In this document: piece by piece, positions 25,886 to 34,807 of the stretch
Position numbering within the stretch: position 1 is the first letter of the stretch
Layout of the letters: each line of letters opens with the position of its first letter
NCBI GenBank assembly: GCA_041624435.1
Contig: JBFJVB010000003.1
Location: forward strand, 1-64,000
DNA: 64,000 nucleotides
Direction of reading: 5' to 3'
DNA from: Oceanococcus sp041624435
Lineage (GTDB): Bacteria; Pseudomonadota; Gammaproteobacteria; Nevskiales; Oceanococcaceae
Made by a program: the position numbers and the translations under genes
The notes under the pieces: model-generated
Database searches by the model: none
What the model saw: only the letters and a program-made list of their open reading frames with translations
Told to the model about the DNA's origin: nothing

Positions 25886-27973
25886 ATGACTATCCAGCAG
25901 AAAAAGCAGATCCACATCCTTGGAGGTGGCATGGGCGCCTTGAGCGCCGCTTACCACCTGAGCAGTCTCGACGGCTGGCAGGAAAACTATGTCATCACGG
26001 TTTACCAGGTGGGTTGGCGTCTGGGCGGAAAAGCGGCCAGCAGCCGAAACCCTCAGCACGGTTACCGAATCGAGGAACACGGCCTGCACTGCTGGATGGG
26101 ATATTACGAAAATGCGTTCACCCTGCTACGTGAAGCCTATGCGGAACTCGATCCACAGCGCTTGGAGCCATATTTCACCGTCGAGCAGGCATTTATCCCA
26201 CGCAACAAGATGTCCACGCTGGAGCCGCTTGATCAGCCATACACACATTGGCACATCCGCTTTCCGAAACGGCGAGGAAAACCAGGGGTAGGTGAGCCCC
26301 GCTATCGTTACTGGAGAGTCCTGGGCTGGACAGTGCGGACGCTGCAGCAGCTGAGCAATGCCTGGTGTGCGCTGATTCGGCGGGCACGGCCTTCTGCCGC
26401 GCCAGCACCCGATGCCACCGCTCCGGCCCGCCCTTCGCCCAAGCAGCGTTCCGACAGCGCCCCCTCGCCCGCTGGGGATGGGATATCGAATCCATGCCCG
26501 GCACCGCAAGCCGACGATCGAAAGCCCGCGCCTGTTCTGGCCGCCATTTCAAGCCTGTTCGGTAGGCAGCGCACACGCCGCCTGGCGATCGTGGTGAATC
26601 TGTTACTGGCGAGCATCAGAGGCGTCTGGGCAGATCGTCTGCTCGAGCGTGGCTTGCACGCGATCGACGACGAAGATTTTCGAGCTTGGCTGCGCCGCCA
26701 CGGCGCCAGTCGAAGCGCAACGGAATCGGCTCCGATTCACGCCCTGTACTCAAGCTGCTTCTGTTATGCCGATGGCGATCTCCAGCGCCCTACTTTGGCC
26801 GCAGGCTGCGCGCTTGGACTGATGTTCCGGACCGGCTTGCTGTATCGGGGGCACGTTTGTTATCAGATGAAAGCTGGCATGGGCGACGTCGTGATCAAGC
26901 CGATGTATGAGTTACTGGTCCAACGGGGCGTACAGTTCGAGTTCTTTTCTCGGATCAAGCTGCTCGAACTTGGCCCGGACAAATCCCGAATCGCCAAACT
27001 CCACCTGGGCCGACAGGTGCACCTCAAAGACCGTTCCCGTGCTTATCAGCCGCTGGCCCGCTGCGCCGAAACAGGTGTTTCTTACTGGCCAGACCAGCCG
27101 CGCTACGACCAGATCGTCGATGCCGACACGGCGCGTCTGAGGCAACACACGATCAACCTGGAATCCGAGGCATCGACATGGCAGGACGTCGAAGACGTGG
27201 TCATTGAGCTTGCGCCTACAGACCAGGTTGTACTGGGCATTCCTGCTACGGCCCAGGCCGGCATCTGCAGCGAATTGATGGCTGCCGACCACCGCTGGCG
27301 CGAGATGATTGCCGCCTTGCGGCCCGTTCCAACCCAAGCCATACAAATCTGGAGTGCACGCAGCGCCGAGAATCTGGGCGCTGCTGATTTGCCCGACCCG
27401 GCGACGATGGTAGGGTTGCCTGGGGCGCTGTGCGTGGGAGCAAACATGAGCCATCTGCTGGAAGCTGAACATTGGCAAGGACAGTTCAAGCCAAAAAGCC
27501 TGTTCTATTTTTGCGGCCCCCTGAATACGCCCCCGACGGCATCCAGGCCGGACGCTGCGGGCGAATCAGCCCTGCCCATGACCGGGCATGTCCTGAATCA
27601 GAGCAAGACCTGGATCCGCCAGCACGGCCATTGCTTCTGGGCCAGCCCGGAACTCATCGACCGGGTCCTGCGGGCACACGAGCCGACAGCCGATGCAGAA
27701 CCTGATGACGCCACAGTGCAACAGGCACAGGTCTATGTTCGAGCCAACGTCGAACCAAGCGACTGCTACATATCGTCGCCCGCCGGCGGCAATTCAAAAC
27801 GCCTGCCAGCGGATCGCAGCGGCTTTGACAACCTGGTTTTAGCCGGCGACTGGACCAGAACAACGGTCAACACCGGATGCATCGAGGCCGCGGTCATTTC
27901 GGGCAAGATCGCGAGCCGCGCGATTACCGGCTCGCCCAGAAAAATCATTGGAGAGTATTTTCTGCACCGCTGA
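25886..27973 (+). CDS. FAD-dependent oxidoreductase (phytoene-desaturase-like), copy 1
   Basis: A 695-residue flavoprotein of the amine-oxidase/carotene-desaturase superfamily. The dinucleotide-binding motif is IHILGGGMGALSAAYHLSS (near 8-26), followed by GWRLGGKAAS and YRIEEHGLHCWMGYYENAF (near 60-78). The C-terminal FAD block is FDNLVLAGDWTRTTVNTGC (near 646-664). Unlike its paralogue downstream, it has an insert of about 50 residues (near 165-217) that is Pro/Ala/Ser-rich and looks like a disordered linker. GGGG lies five bases before the ATG at 25886, and an ATG at 25868 is also possible. The substrate is unknown, and the neighbours suggest an isoprenoid or lipid. Confidence 0.85.
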   Translation: MTIQQKKQIHILGGGMGALSAAYHLSSLDGWQENYVITVYQVGWRLGGKAASSRNPQHGYRIEEHGLHCWMGYYENAFTLLREAYAELDPQRLEPYFTVEQAFIPRNKMSTLEPLDQPYTHWHIRFPKRRGKPGVGEPRYRYWRVLGWTVRTLQQLSNAWCALIRRARPSAAPAPDATAPARPSPKQRSDSAPSPAGDGISNPCPAPQADDRKPAPVLAAISSLFGRQRTRRLAIVVNLLLASIRGVWADRLLERGLHAIDDEDFRAWLRRHGASRSATESAPIHALYSSCFCYADGDLQRPTLAAGCALGLMFRTGLLYRGHVCYQMKAGMGDVVIKPMYELLVQRGVQFEFFSRIKLLELGPDKSRIAKLHLGRQVHLKDRSRAYQPLARCAETGVSYWPDQPRYDQIVDADTARLRQHTINLESEASTWQDVEDVVIELAPTDQVVLGIPATAQAGICSELMAADHRWREMIAALRPVPTQAIQIWSARSAENLGAADLPDPATMVGLPGALCVGANMSHLLEAEHWQGQFKPKSLFYFCGPLNTPPTASRPDAAGESALPMTGHVLNQSKTWIRQHGHCFWASPELIDRVLRAHEPTADAEPDDATVQQAQVYVRANVEPSDCYISSPAGGNSKRLPADRSGFDNLVLAGDWTRTTVNTGCIEAAVISGKIASRAITGSPRKIIGEYFLHR

Positions 27974-27992
27974 AGGAGGCAAGAGCAATCAA

Positions 27993-30182
27993 ATGAATCC
28001 AGAAAACAGCAAGCGCAAGGTGGCCATACTCGGAGGCGGTGCCGGCGCGATGTCAACAGCATTCTGGCTGTCCGCGACGCCAGAACTCAGATCACGCTTC
28101 GAGATCACCGTCTACACGCAGGGACACCGACTCGGCGGCAAAGGCGCCAGCGGCCGCAACGCCGCTCAGGGCCAGCGCATCGAGGAGCATGGTCTGCATG
28201 TGATGATGGGATTTTACGAAACCGTCTTCGCCACCCTGCGCGCATGCTATCGGTTCATGCCCATGCCCGAGGTGAATCCGGCTTTCCCGAACTGGCAGGA
28301 AGCGTTCCGACCGCAATTCGATGTCACGCTCTGGACCGGGCCCCATTTTGTCGATTTGATCAAGCGGGATTGGCATCCCTGGACATTCACGCTACCGCAT
28401 CGCCCTGGACTGCCCGGTGACGGTCCATTGGTCGTGCGACACGATGTCCATCACATGAACACGGGAATAAAAAGTTTCCTCCAGCACTGGGTCGACGGCC
28501 CCCTGACAAGGCTGCTCACGCGTCACGAAAATGATTCAAAGTGGAGCAACGAGCTTCGGGACAGTTATCGCAGTATGTGCGCGGCAGTTTTGCAAGCCAT
28601 TGAGAACAATGTCGATTTCTTCATAGACGGCATCCGCAACAAGTTCATTGCCGAACTGGAAAAATGGCAGCACTGGTTTCAACAGCATGTCTCGCCATTG
28701 CTGAAGGGCCTGGCGGCGCTCAGTCCGGGGGAGATGGGCGTCGACGCTTACCGCTTGCTGGTGATGTGCGAACTCGGGTTTGCCGGATCGATTGGTTTTC
28801 TGAAAGACGTCGTACCCTACCGCATGCAGGGTTTCGAACGCATCAATCAGTTCGATTTCGTGGACTGGCTCAAGGCCAATGGCGCTGACGAAACGGCCGC
28901 ATGGTCACCCGTTACCAAGTGCCTCTATGACCTGGGCTTTGCGTATGAGGAGGGGAAAGCCGGCCAGAAACATGCCAAGCTTGCTGCCGGCGCGGTGGTG
29001 TATACCGCCCTGCATATGGCCTTCCTGTACAAGGGCGCACCGTTGTACCGGATGAATGCCGGCATGGGTGACATCATCTTCACCCCGCTCTACACCTTGC
29101 TCGCTGCCAATGGAGTCAAATTCAAGTTTTTCAGCCGGGTCACCAAACTAGCGGTGAATCCGGGCGAGCAGCCGTCGATTTCTCGCATTCAGATCGAGCA
29201 GCAGGCGCAGATCAAGCATGAGCCCTATCAGCCGCTGCGGCCGCTGACTTTCGATGACGGCAAAAACTGGGACTGCTGGCCCAGTGCACCGGACTGGAAT
29301 CAACTGGAAAATGGTGATGAATTGGCAGCCGCGCACACGGACTTCGACAGCTCGACCCAGAAAGCCCCAGCCGCTGCGCTTCTATCCCTTGAATGCGGGA
29401 AGGATTTTGACGACGTCGTATTGGCCATTCCGCCAGCAGCCGCCGCTCAGCTAAGCGAAGAACTCGAGGATACGACTCTAGCTGGAGAATCCGCTGGCAC
29501 GGCCTGGCGCAATATGCTCAGGAACACCAACTCCGTCGCGACGCAATCGGCGCAACGCTGGTTCAGTTCGAGCCTGGAACAACTCGGCTGGACAAGCGGA
29601 CCCGCCATCTCAACAACCTATGCCAATGCGCTGAATTCCTGGGCAACCATGGACCAGGTATTACCCGCCGAATGCTGGTCGCAAGACGGCGCAGCCAGCG
29701 CTCCAAAGGGTCTCGAATATTACTGTGGCTGCCTGCCCAGTCCGCCGTTAACCCCCCGCCCCGCAGTCATATCTCCGCAGTACGTGGTCGCGATCACCCA
29801 GCACGTAAAACAATCCTTTGATTCCTGGATGCAGAAGAACCAGGCAGCGATCCTGCCCAAGGCACGAGCGTTCGTTGAAGCGCAGCAAAGCCCTGAAACG
29901 GGCAGCAGCGGCGACGTTTATTCCGACTACTTCCGAGCGAATGTCGAATACTCCGAACTGTACGTTCAAAGCTTTCCCGGCACGATCAAATACCGTTTGG
30001 CGCCCGGCAACAGCGGTTTTTCGAACCTCTATCTGGCCGGGGACTGGACGCTAACGTCGATAAACGGCGGCTGTGCCGAGGCCACATTTCAATCCGGCAT
30101 GCATGCGGCCTGCGCCATCGGCGGGCTGCAACTGCCACCCGAACCCGATTTTCCCCTTCCACCAGACCGCAGCAGCCAATAA
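27993..30182 (+). CDS. FAD-dependent oxidoreductase (phytoene-desaturase-like), copy 2
   Basis: A 729-residue paralogue of the preceding gene. It shares the FAD motif VAILGGGAGAMSTAFWLS (near 10-27), HRLGGKGASGRN, RIEEHGLHVMMGFYETVF, MNAGMGDIIFTPLY and the C-terminal SNLYLAGDWTLTSINGGCAE. It keeps a long helical insert near residues 165-265 in place of the linker of copy 1. AAGGAGG lies in the 19 bp gap after copy 1, so the two are cotranscribed and presumably act on the same pathway, possibly as a heterodimer or in consecutive steps. Confidence 0.87.
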   Translation: MNPENSKRKVAILGGGAGAMSTAFWLSATPELRSRFEITVYTQGHRLGGKGASGRNAAQGQRIEEHGLHVMMGFYETVFATLRACYRFMPMPEVNPAFPNWQEAFRPQFDVTLWTGPHFVDLIKRDWHPWTFTLPHRPGLPGDGPLVVRHDVHHMNTGIKSFLQHWVDGPLTRLLTRHENDSKWSNELRDSYRSMCAAVLQAIENNVDFFIDGIRNKFIAELEKWQHWFQQHVSPLLKGLAALSPGEMGVDAYRLLVMCELGFAGSIGFLKDVVPYRMQGFERINQFDFVDWLKANGADETAAWSPVTKCLYDLGFAYEEGKAGQKHAKLAAGAVVYTALHMAFLYKGAPLYRMNAGMGDIIFTPLYTLLAANGVKFKFFSRVTKLAVNPGEQPSISRIQIEQQAQIKHEPYQPLRPLTFDDGKNWDCWPSAPDWNQLENGDELAAAHTDFDSSTQKAPAAALLSLECGKDFDDVVLAIPPAAAAQLSEELEDTTLAGESAGTAWRNMLRNTNSVATQSAQRWFSSSLEQLGWTSGPAISTTYANALNSWATMDQVLPAECWSQDGAASAPKGLEYYCGCLPSPPLTPRPAVISPQYVVAITQHVKQSFDSWMQKNQAAILPKARAFVEAQQSPETGSSGDVYSDYFRANVEYSELYVQSFPGTIKYRLAPGNSGFSNLYLAGDWTLTSINGGCAEATFQSGMHAACAIGGLQLPPEPDFPLPPDRSSQ

Positions 30183-30215
30183 TCATGCGAAGGCCAGCAC
30201 CACAAGCTCACCGTA

Positions 30216-30935
30216 ATGCCTGAAATCATTCTGCATCAGTGGCACATCTCTCCCTTCTGCGGCAAGGTGCGCAAGGCTCTCGAGTTCAAGCTGCTGCCAT
30301 TCAAGCTGAACGAAAGCTATAACGGCTTCGCCAGCTTCAAGGTGCCGTCCTTGTCCAGGCAGGGTACCTTGCCCGTCCTGGATTACGCGGGCCAGCGCCT
30401 CGTCGATTCGACGCACATCGTGCACTTTCTCGAGCAGCACCATCCGGATCCGCCGCTGTTTCCGGCAGATCCCAGGCAGGCGGCCCTGGCGCAGCTCTGG
30501 AATGATTGGGCAGACAACGCGCTGTTCTGGATGGAAGCCTATCTACGGGTCCACAACGTGGTCGCGACGAAACGCGCGGCGGCCCTGATTTCCACGGGGC
30601 GTCCAGCCTGGGAAAGTCACGCGATGGTACCGATCTTCAAATGGGTTTACGGTCGTCGTTGCAAGGCTCAGGGACTCGGCCGAATGTCCGAGCAGGAAGT
30701 CATGCAGCGCTTTGATGGCTATCTCGCCACCATCGACGCGAGCCTGGCACCCGGTCCCTGGTTGGTCGGCGAACAGCGCAGCCTTGCCGACATCGCCGTC
30801 TCCGCCCAACTTGACGAAATCCAACGCACCAGCGTGGAAGCGGGACGCCTGGAAAATCATCCGCGCCTCATGGCCTGGTTGAAACGCAATCGCGCCTCGG
30901 ACGCCACGGCAGAACCGGCCTCTGGCACCGTTTGA
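30216..30935 (+). CDS. Glutathione S-transferase family protein
   Basis: A 239-residue protein with an N-terminal thioredoxin-like domain (residues 1-80) and a C-terminal helical domain. The active-site region reads ISPFCGKVRKAL (near 11-22), with a Ser and a Cys in the position used by omega/zeta-like classes. The cis-Pro and Ser of the glutathione site appear in QGTLPVLDYAGQRLVDSTHI (near 49-68). It starts 33 bp after the second FAD oxidoreductase gene and is likely in the same transcript. It could conjugate, isomerise or reduce a pathway intermediate. The start codon has no strong Shine-Dalgarno match. Confidence 0.85.
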   Translation: MPEIILHQWHISPFCGKVRKALEFKLLPFKLNESYNGFASFKVPSLSRQGTLPVLDYAGQRLVDSTHIVHFLEQHHPDPPLFPADPRQAALAQLWNDWADNALFWMEAYLRVHNVVATKRAAALISTGRPAWESHAMVPIFKWVYGRRCKAQGLGRMSEQEVMQRFDGYLATIDASLAPGPWLVGEQRSLADIAVSAQLDEIQRTSVEAGRLENHPRLMAWLKRNRASDATAEPASGTV

Positions 30936-30943
30936 GCCCGGTC

Positions 30944-31939
30944 TTATGTGCCGGGCGCGCGCCAGATCAGACTGGCATTGTCGAGGGTAAAATTCATCGT
31001 GATCCAGAACCCGAAGGGGTGCTCTATGGTCGTTGACTCCGCCCCCACGGCGTCTGCCAGACCGAGGTCGTCGACAATCGAATAATTGGCGCAGGTCGCA
31101 ATCGTGGTCTTGAACTGCCCGGCCAGCACGCCACCACCGGTCCAGTCATTCAGCACGCCGGGGCAGCTCAGCAGGGCTTGATAACAGGCTTTCTCATTGT
31201 TTACCCCGTCACGAAATTGTTTGAGATTGAGCATATGAAAAATGAAGTCGCCAAACATCGGCGTCAGCACCTTGTTGAGCAACCTCAGGGCTTCCACCGC
31301 AAGATGCCCTTCCAGGAGCTTGAGCAGTTCTAGCAGCGCCAGCTCGGGCTCTTCCCAAGCCTTTTCCAGCTTCTCGATCACGCTGGGCCCCACCGTTTCC
31401 ACAATGCGTTCATTCACCCCAGGCACCGCGTTGTCAAACGTCTTGAACACCAGCGTTTCCGCGGTAAATCTGGCGGCGAATGGCACTTGTCTTGGAATAT
31501 GGATGGTCGCGGGCATTTTTCTGAAGCCCCATACCTCGCGCGCCATGATCAATCCACCGGTCAGATTGATAAACAGATAGGGAATCCAGAACATCAGCCT
31601 GGGTATCGGGTCGTCACCCTTGTACTGCAATAGCGGCACAAAAAACTGACATTCCTGATCTCCCATGCAACCCACTTCGACCGACAGGGAATACGCCTTG
31701 CCACAATTCGTCCATGACAACAGCACCAGATCCAGGGCCTCGTACCTGACCGGGCTGCCATTTTTTTGCAGCCCGTTGAGCTGGTCATCCACGAAGGCCT
31801 GCAGCTTTTTCTTGTTGACCATGATCGGAAACGCATAACCGACCACGTCATTGATAGCCAGCGGCCCCGGGTAGGCTTGCTCGCCATGCCCGTAGGTATT
31901 CACATAGTTGGGTAAGTTTGACTCGCCGTCCTCTTTCAA
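30944..31939 (-). CDS. Acetoacetate decarboxylase-like (ADC superfamily) protein
   Basis: A 331-residue protein with the core of the acetoacetate decarboxylase superfamily. The defining stretch is MAREVWGFRKMPATIHIP (near 131-148), where true decarboxylases have G-R-E-x-x-G-[FY]-P-K and use the Lys as Schiff base, so the Lys here is conserved. It lacks a signal peptide. Superfamily members also include aldolase-dehydratases and lipid-binding proteins, so decarboxylation is not certain. It is convergent with the GST gene (8 bp apart) and divergent from the TonB receptor gene. Confidence 0.75.
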   Translation of the reverse strand: MKEDGESNLPNYVNTYGHGEQAYPGPLAINDVVGYAFPIMVNKKKLQAFVDDQLNGLQKNGSPVRYEALDLVLLSWTNCGKAYSLSVEVGCMGDQECQFFVPLLQYKGDDPIPRLMFWIPYLFINLTGGLIMAREVWGFRKMPATIHIPRQVPFAARFTAETLVFKTFDNAVPGVNERIVETVGPSVIEKLEKAWEEPELALLELLKLLEGHLAVEALRLLNKVLTPMFGDFIFHMLNLKQFRDGVNNEKACYQALLSCPGVLNDWTGGGVLAGQFKTTIATCANYSIVDDLGLADAVGAESTTIEHPFGFWITMNFTLDNASLIWRAPGT

Positions 31940-32335
31940 TGTCGTTCCCCCATTGAATTATTGAATCGGCAAGCCGATGATTGAACGTCCGGTTCACCAC
32001 CGACCTGACCGAGTCCGACGCATGTCGACACCCGGTCAGCGCTCACAATCGCTTGCGAGCGTGCTTGCCATCCGTGGCGTGGCGATTGAGGCGGCAATCT
32101 ATGCAAGCTTACTTAGTCGACTCAACAAGCCAACAGGCACCACGGCATCAGTATGCCACGGCGGCTTGGCGCGCAGCAAAACCCGCCTTGAATCCACCGC
32201 CCACGAACTAGGGTGGGGGCTGTCTGCGTGCAGACTGAAGCCACTGAGCGATCCGGACACAGCGATATTCTGGCCGCGGCGTCACTTGTCCGCGCTCACG
32301 AAATGGTGCTTAATCCCAGCAGCCAGTCAAACGGA
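31940..32335. other. Divergent control region between ADC-like and TonB receptor genes
   Basis: This 396 bp non-coding stretch holds the promoters of both flanking genes. It contains a 24 bp imperfect palindrome at 32107-32130 and a shorter 7 bp dyad (CTGACCG/CGGTCAG, about 32004-32040). I see no RNA gene or open frame with recognisable coding content. Confidence 0.5.
32107..32130. promoter_or_regulatory. 24 bp imperfect palindrome, candidate operator
   Basis: GCTTACTTAGTCGACTCAACAAGC is centred on AGTCGACT, and 18 of its 24 positions are self-complementary. The placement between divergent genes fits a repressor site for both. It contains a possible minus-35-like TTGAGT on the minus strand. 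Confidence 0.4.
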
Positions 32336-34762
32336 ATGAAGCTGATGAAGGGTAGCTCACGGAGCTTGGTGTGGGCCGTCGGGTGTGCAATCGGGGTCCT
32401 CTGGGCCGTGCCGCAGGCCAGGGCGCAGGACGGTCAGAGCGCGGGTGATCGCCAATGGGATGCCGACAGGGTTGAACCCGCGCCGAATGCAGAAGCAGAA
32501 ACCCCAGCCATCGAACTTCAGTCCGCTCCGCCCTCGTCCGCCGCATTCACCGACGCTCAGGCCGCTTTGTCCGCCGAGAGCAACGACCCCTATTATCTGG
32601 AAACGCTGGAAGTCACGGCGCAACGACGTATCGAAAGCATCCAGGACGTCCCGGTCGCGGTCGCGGCCTTTTCGGCCGAAACCTTGCACGATCGAGGCAT
32701 CAATACCCCCATCGACCTCCAGTTCATGGTGCCCGGCATGGTGTATACGGCCAGTGGCCCGTATACCTTCCCCTATCTGCGGGGCGTCGGCAGCAATGCG
32801 TTCGTACCTTCGGTGGATAGCAGCATCGCCACTCTATTGGATGGCGTGTACAGCGCATCGATCATGACCTCGTTTCGGAATTTCGCAGACATCGCGCGCA
32901 TCGAGGTGCTCAAAGGACCACAAGGCACGCTGTTCGGGCGTAACACAACGGCTGGGGTCATCTCGATCACCACCCGCACGCCGGAAAACTTTTTCGCGTC
33001 CAGCGGCTCGCTTTACGCCGGTAGTTTGAATCGGGCCGGGGCGTCCGCCTACTTGGCCGGCCCGGTTTCCGAACAGAGTTCGCTGAGTATCTCCGGCTAT
33101 CTGGAGCGCTTTGATCACCACTACGAGAACATCAATCCGGACGGACCACAACCTGGAGACGCGGAAAACTGGGGCCTGCGCCTGAAAAACGTCGCCCAAC
33201 TTAGCGAGCGTGTTGCATTGCGCCTGCATGGCTTTGTCACCCTGGAGGACGGTGCGGGCAGCGGCGTATGGGAGAATATCCAGCCCTCCAGCGACGCTCG
33301 GGCAGCCGGCGCGCAGACGGTCTCCGAGCCGCGCAAGATCAATAACAACTGGCCCGCAGAATCCAGGACGCGCGTGATCGGAACGGATGCGAAAGTCACC
33401 GTCGCGCTGGATAACGCCGAATTCTGGTCACTGACGGCCTATCAGCATACGAAATACGCTGGCGGCACTGACCTGGACGGCAGCAACGCCGATTATGTCG
33501 CCGTCTACGTACCCGATTTGCAGTTCGCGCGCAGCTTCAGCCAGGAATTTCAGATTGCCAGCACCGGTACAAGAACCATTGAATGGCTGGCGGGGGCCTA
33601 TCTTTCAAAAGGCCTTGGGGGCTGGAGCCCGATCATTTTTGCGGTAGGCCCGGCCACAACTCTGGAAACGGCCTTGCTCCAGCAAGTCAGATCACAGGGC
33701 GAGGACAGCGGAGCGAGCATTGGTCCCGATGCCGTGCCTGGCAGCACTTCCGCACCGACGCTGTTCGAGATATTCGGCATCGTTTCCAACGATGCCCACG
33801 CCGCTTTTGGCGAACTGAGCTACCGCTTCACCGAGCATTTCGCGCTGACCGGCGGTCTGCGTTACTCCAACGAACAGCGCAACCTGGTCCGCGGCAGCAC
33901 CGCGGTATATCTTGCCGGGCAACCCGACGAACCGACCACCGTACGGGACTTCCGTAATCTGCCCGCGCAGTGGGACAACTGGTCGCCAAAACTCGGCATT
34001 GAGTGGCAGAAGGGCGACTTTCTGACCTGGCTCACCTTTGCGCAAGGCTTCAAGAGCGGCACCTGGAATCCTTTGCCGTTGCTGGAGCCCGTATCTCTGG
34101 TCGACCCCGAAGAAATCGATTCATGGGACACGGGCTTCAAGGCAGATTTCTGGAATGGTCGGCTGCGCGTCAATGGCTCAGCCTACTGGTATGACTATCG
34201 GGATCTGCAGGTTTTTGTCATTTCCGTCAAATCGAATGGCACGGCGAAAGTTGAAAACGCCGGCCGGGCCGACATCAAAGGTGCGGAACTCGATATCCAG
34301 CTCCGTCCCGCACAGGACTGGCTGTGGACGGCTTCCGGCGCCTATACCAACTCCAGATACATCGAATTCGTCGGCACGGGATATGACGAAGACGGCGAGC
34401 CATTCCAGGGCGATTTTTCCGGCAATCGCCTGATGTACGCCCCGGTCTACACCCTGAGCACGGAATTGCAGTACAGCCTGGGGTTTGGCGGCAACGTGAT
34501 AGACGCGGCGATCAACTACTACCGCTCTGACGCCTATTTCTTCGATGCGCAGAACGATTTCGAACACCCCGCCTACGGCTTGTGGGGAGCCCGGCTGGCC
34601 TGGCACTTGCCCTCGCGTAACTTAAAACTGGCACTGATTGCCAGTAACCTGACCAACACGGATTACAAGAATTTGGGGGTCTTGTATGACTATGGTCGCG
34701 TGGTCTCGGATGCACCGGGCCGCCAGTTCCTGCTGCGCTTGAACTGGGATTTCAGTGGCTGA
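32336..34762 (+). CDS. TonB-dependent outer-membrane receptor
   Basis: An 808-residue receptor. A signal peptide (about 1-30, ending QARAQ) is followed by a variable lead rich in Ala/Glu/Pro. The plug domain starts near residue 85 with LETLEVTAQRRIESIQDVPV, which includes the TonB-box-like segment and the I-Q-D-V-P-V-A-V motif typical of receptors found near hydrocarbon, sterol or polyphenol genes. IEVLKGPQGTLFGRNTTAGV marks the plug end, and the barrel closes with the terminal strand LRLNWDFSG. The ligand is unknown. The start is uncertain: ATGs at 32303, 32336 and 32345 all keep the signal peptide. Confidence 0.9.
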   Translation: MKLMKGSSRSLVWAVGCAIGVLWAVPQARAQDGQSAGDRQWDADRVEPAPNAEAETPAIELQSAPPSSAAFTDAQAALSAESNDPYYLETLEVTAQRRIESIQDVPVAVAAFSAETLHDRGINTPIDLQFMVPGMVYTASGPYTFPYLRGVGSNAFVPSVDSSIATLLDGVYSASIMTSFRNFADIARIEVLKGPQGTLFGRNTTAGVISITTRTPENFFASSGSLYAGSLNRAGASAYLAGPVSEQSSLSISGYLERFDHHYENINPDGPQPGDAENWGLRLKNVAQLSERVALRLHGFVTLEDGAGSGVWENIQPSSDARAAGAQTVSEPRKINNNWPAESRTRVIGTDAKVTVALDNAEFWSLTAYQHTKYAGGTDLDGSNADYVAVYVPDLQFARSFSQEFQIASTGTRTIEWLAGAYLSKGLGGWSPIIFAVGPATTLETALLQQVRSQGEDSGASIGPDAVPGSTSAPTLFEIFGIVSNDAHAAFGELSYRFTEHFALTGGLRYSNEQRNLVRGSTAVYLAGQPDEPTTVRDFRNLPAQWDNWSPKLGIEWQKGDFLTWLTFAQGFKSGTWNPLPLLEPVSLVDPEEIDSWDTGFKADFWNGRLRVNGSAYWYDYRDLQVFVISVKSNGTAKVENAGRADIKGAELDIQLRPAQDWLWTASGAYTNSRYIEFVGTGYDEDGEPFQGDFSGNRLMYAPVYTLSTELQYSLGFGGNVIDAAINYYRSDAYFFDAQNDFEHPAYGLWGARLAWHLPSRNLKLALIASNLTNTDYKNLGVLYDYGRVVSDAPGRQFLLRLNWDFSG

Positions 34763-34807
34763 TGAGACCCCATCTGTGCCGAGCGCGCATGCGGACGCGG
34801 AATCGAA

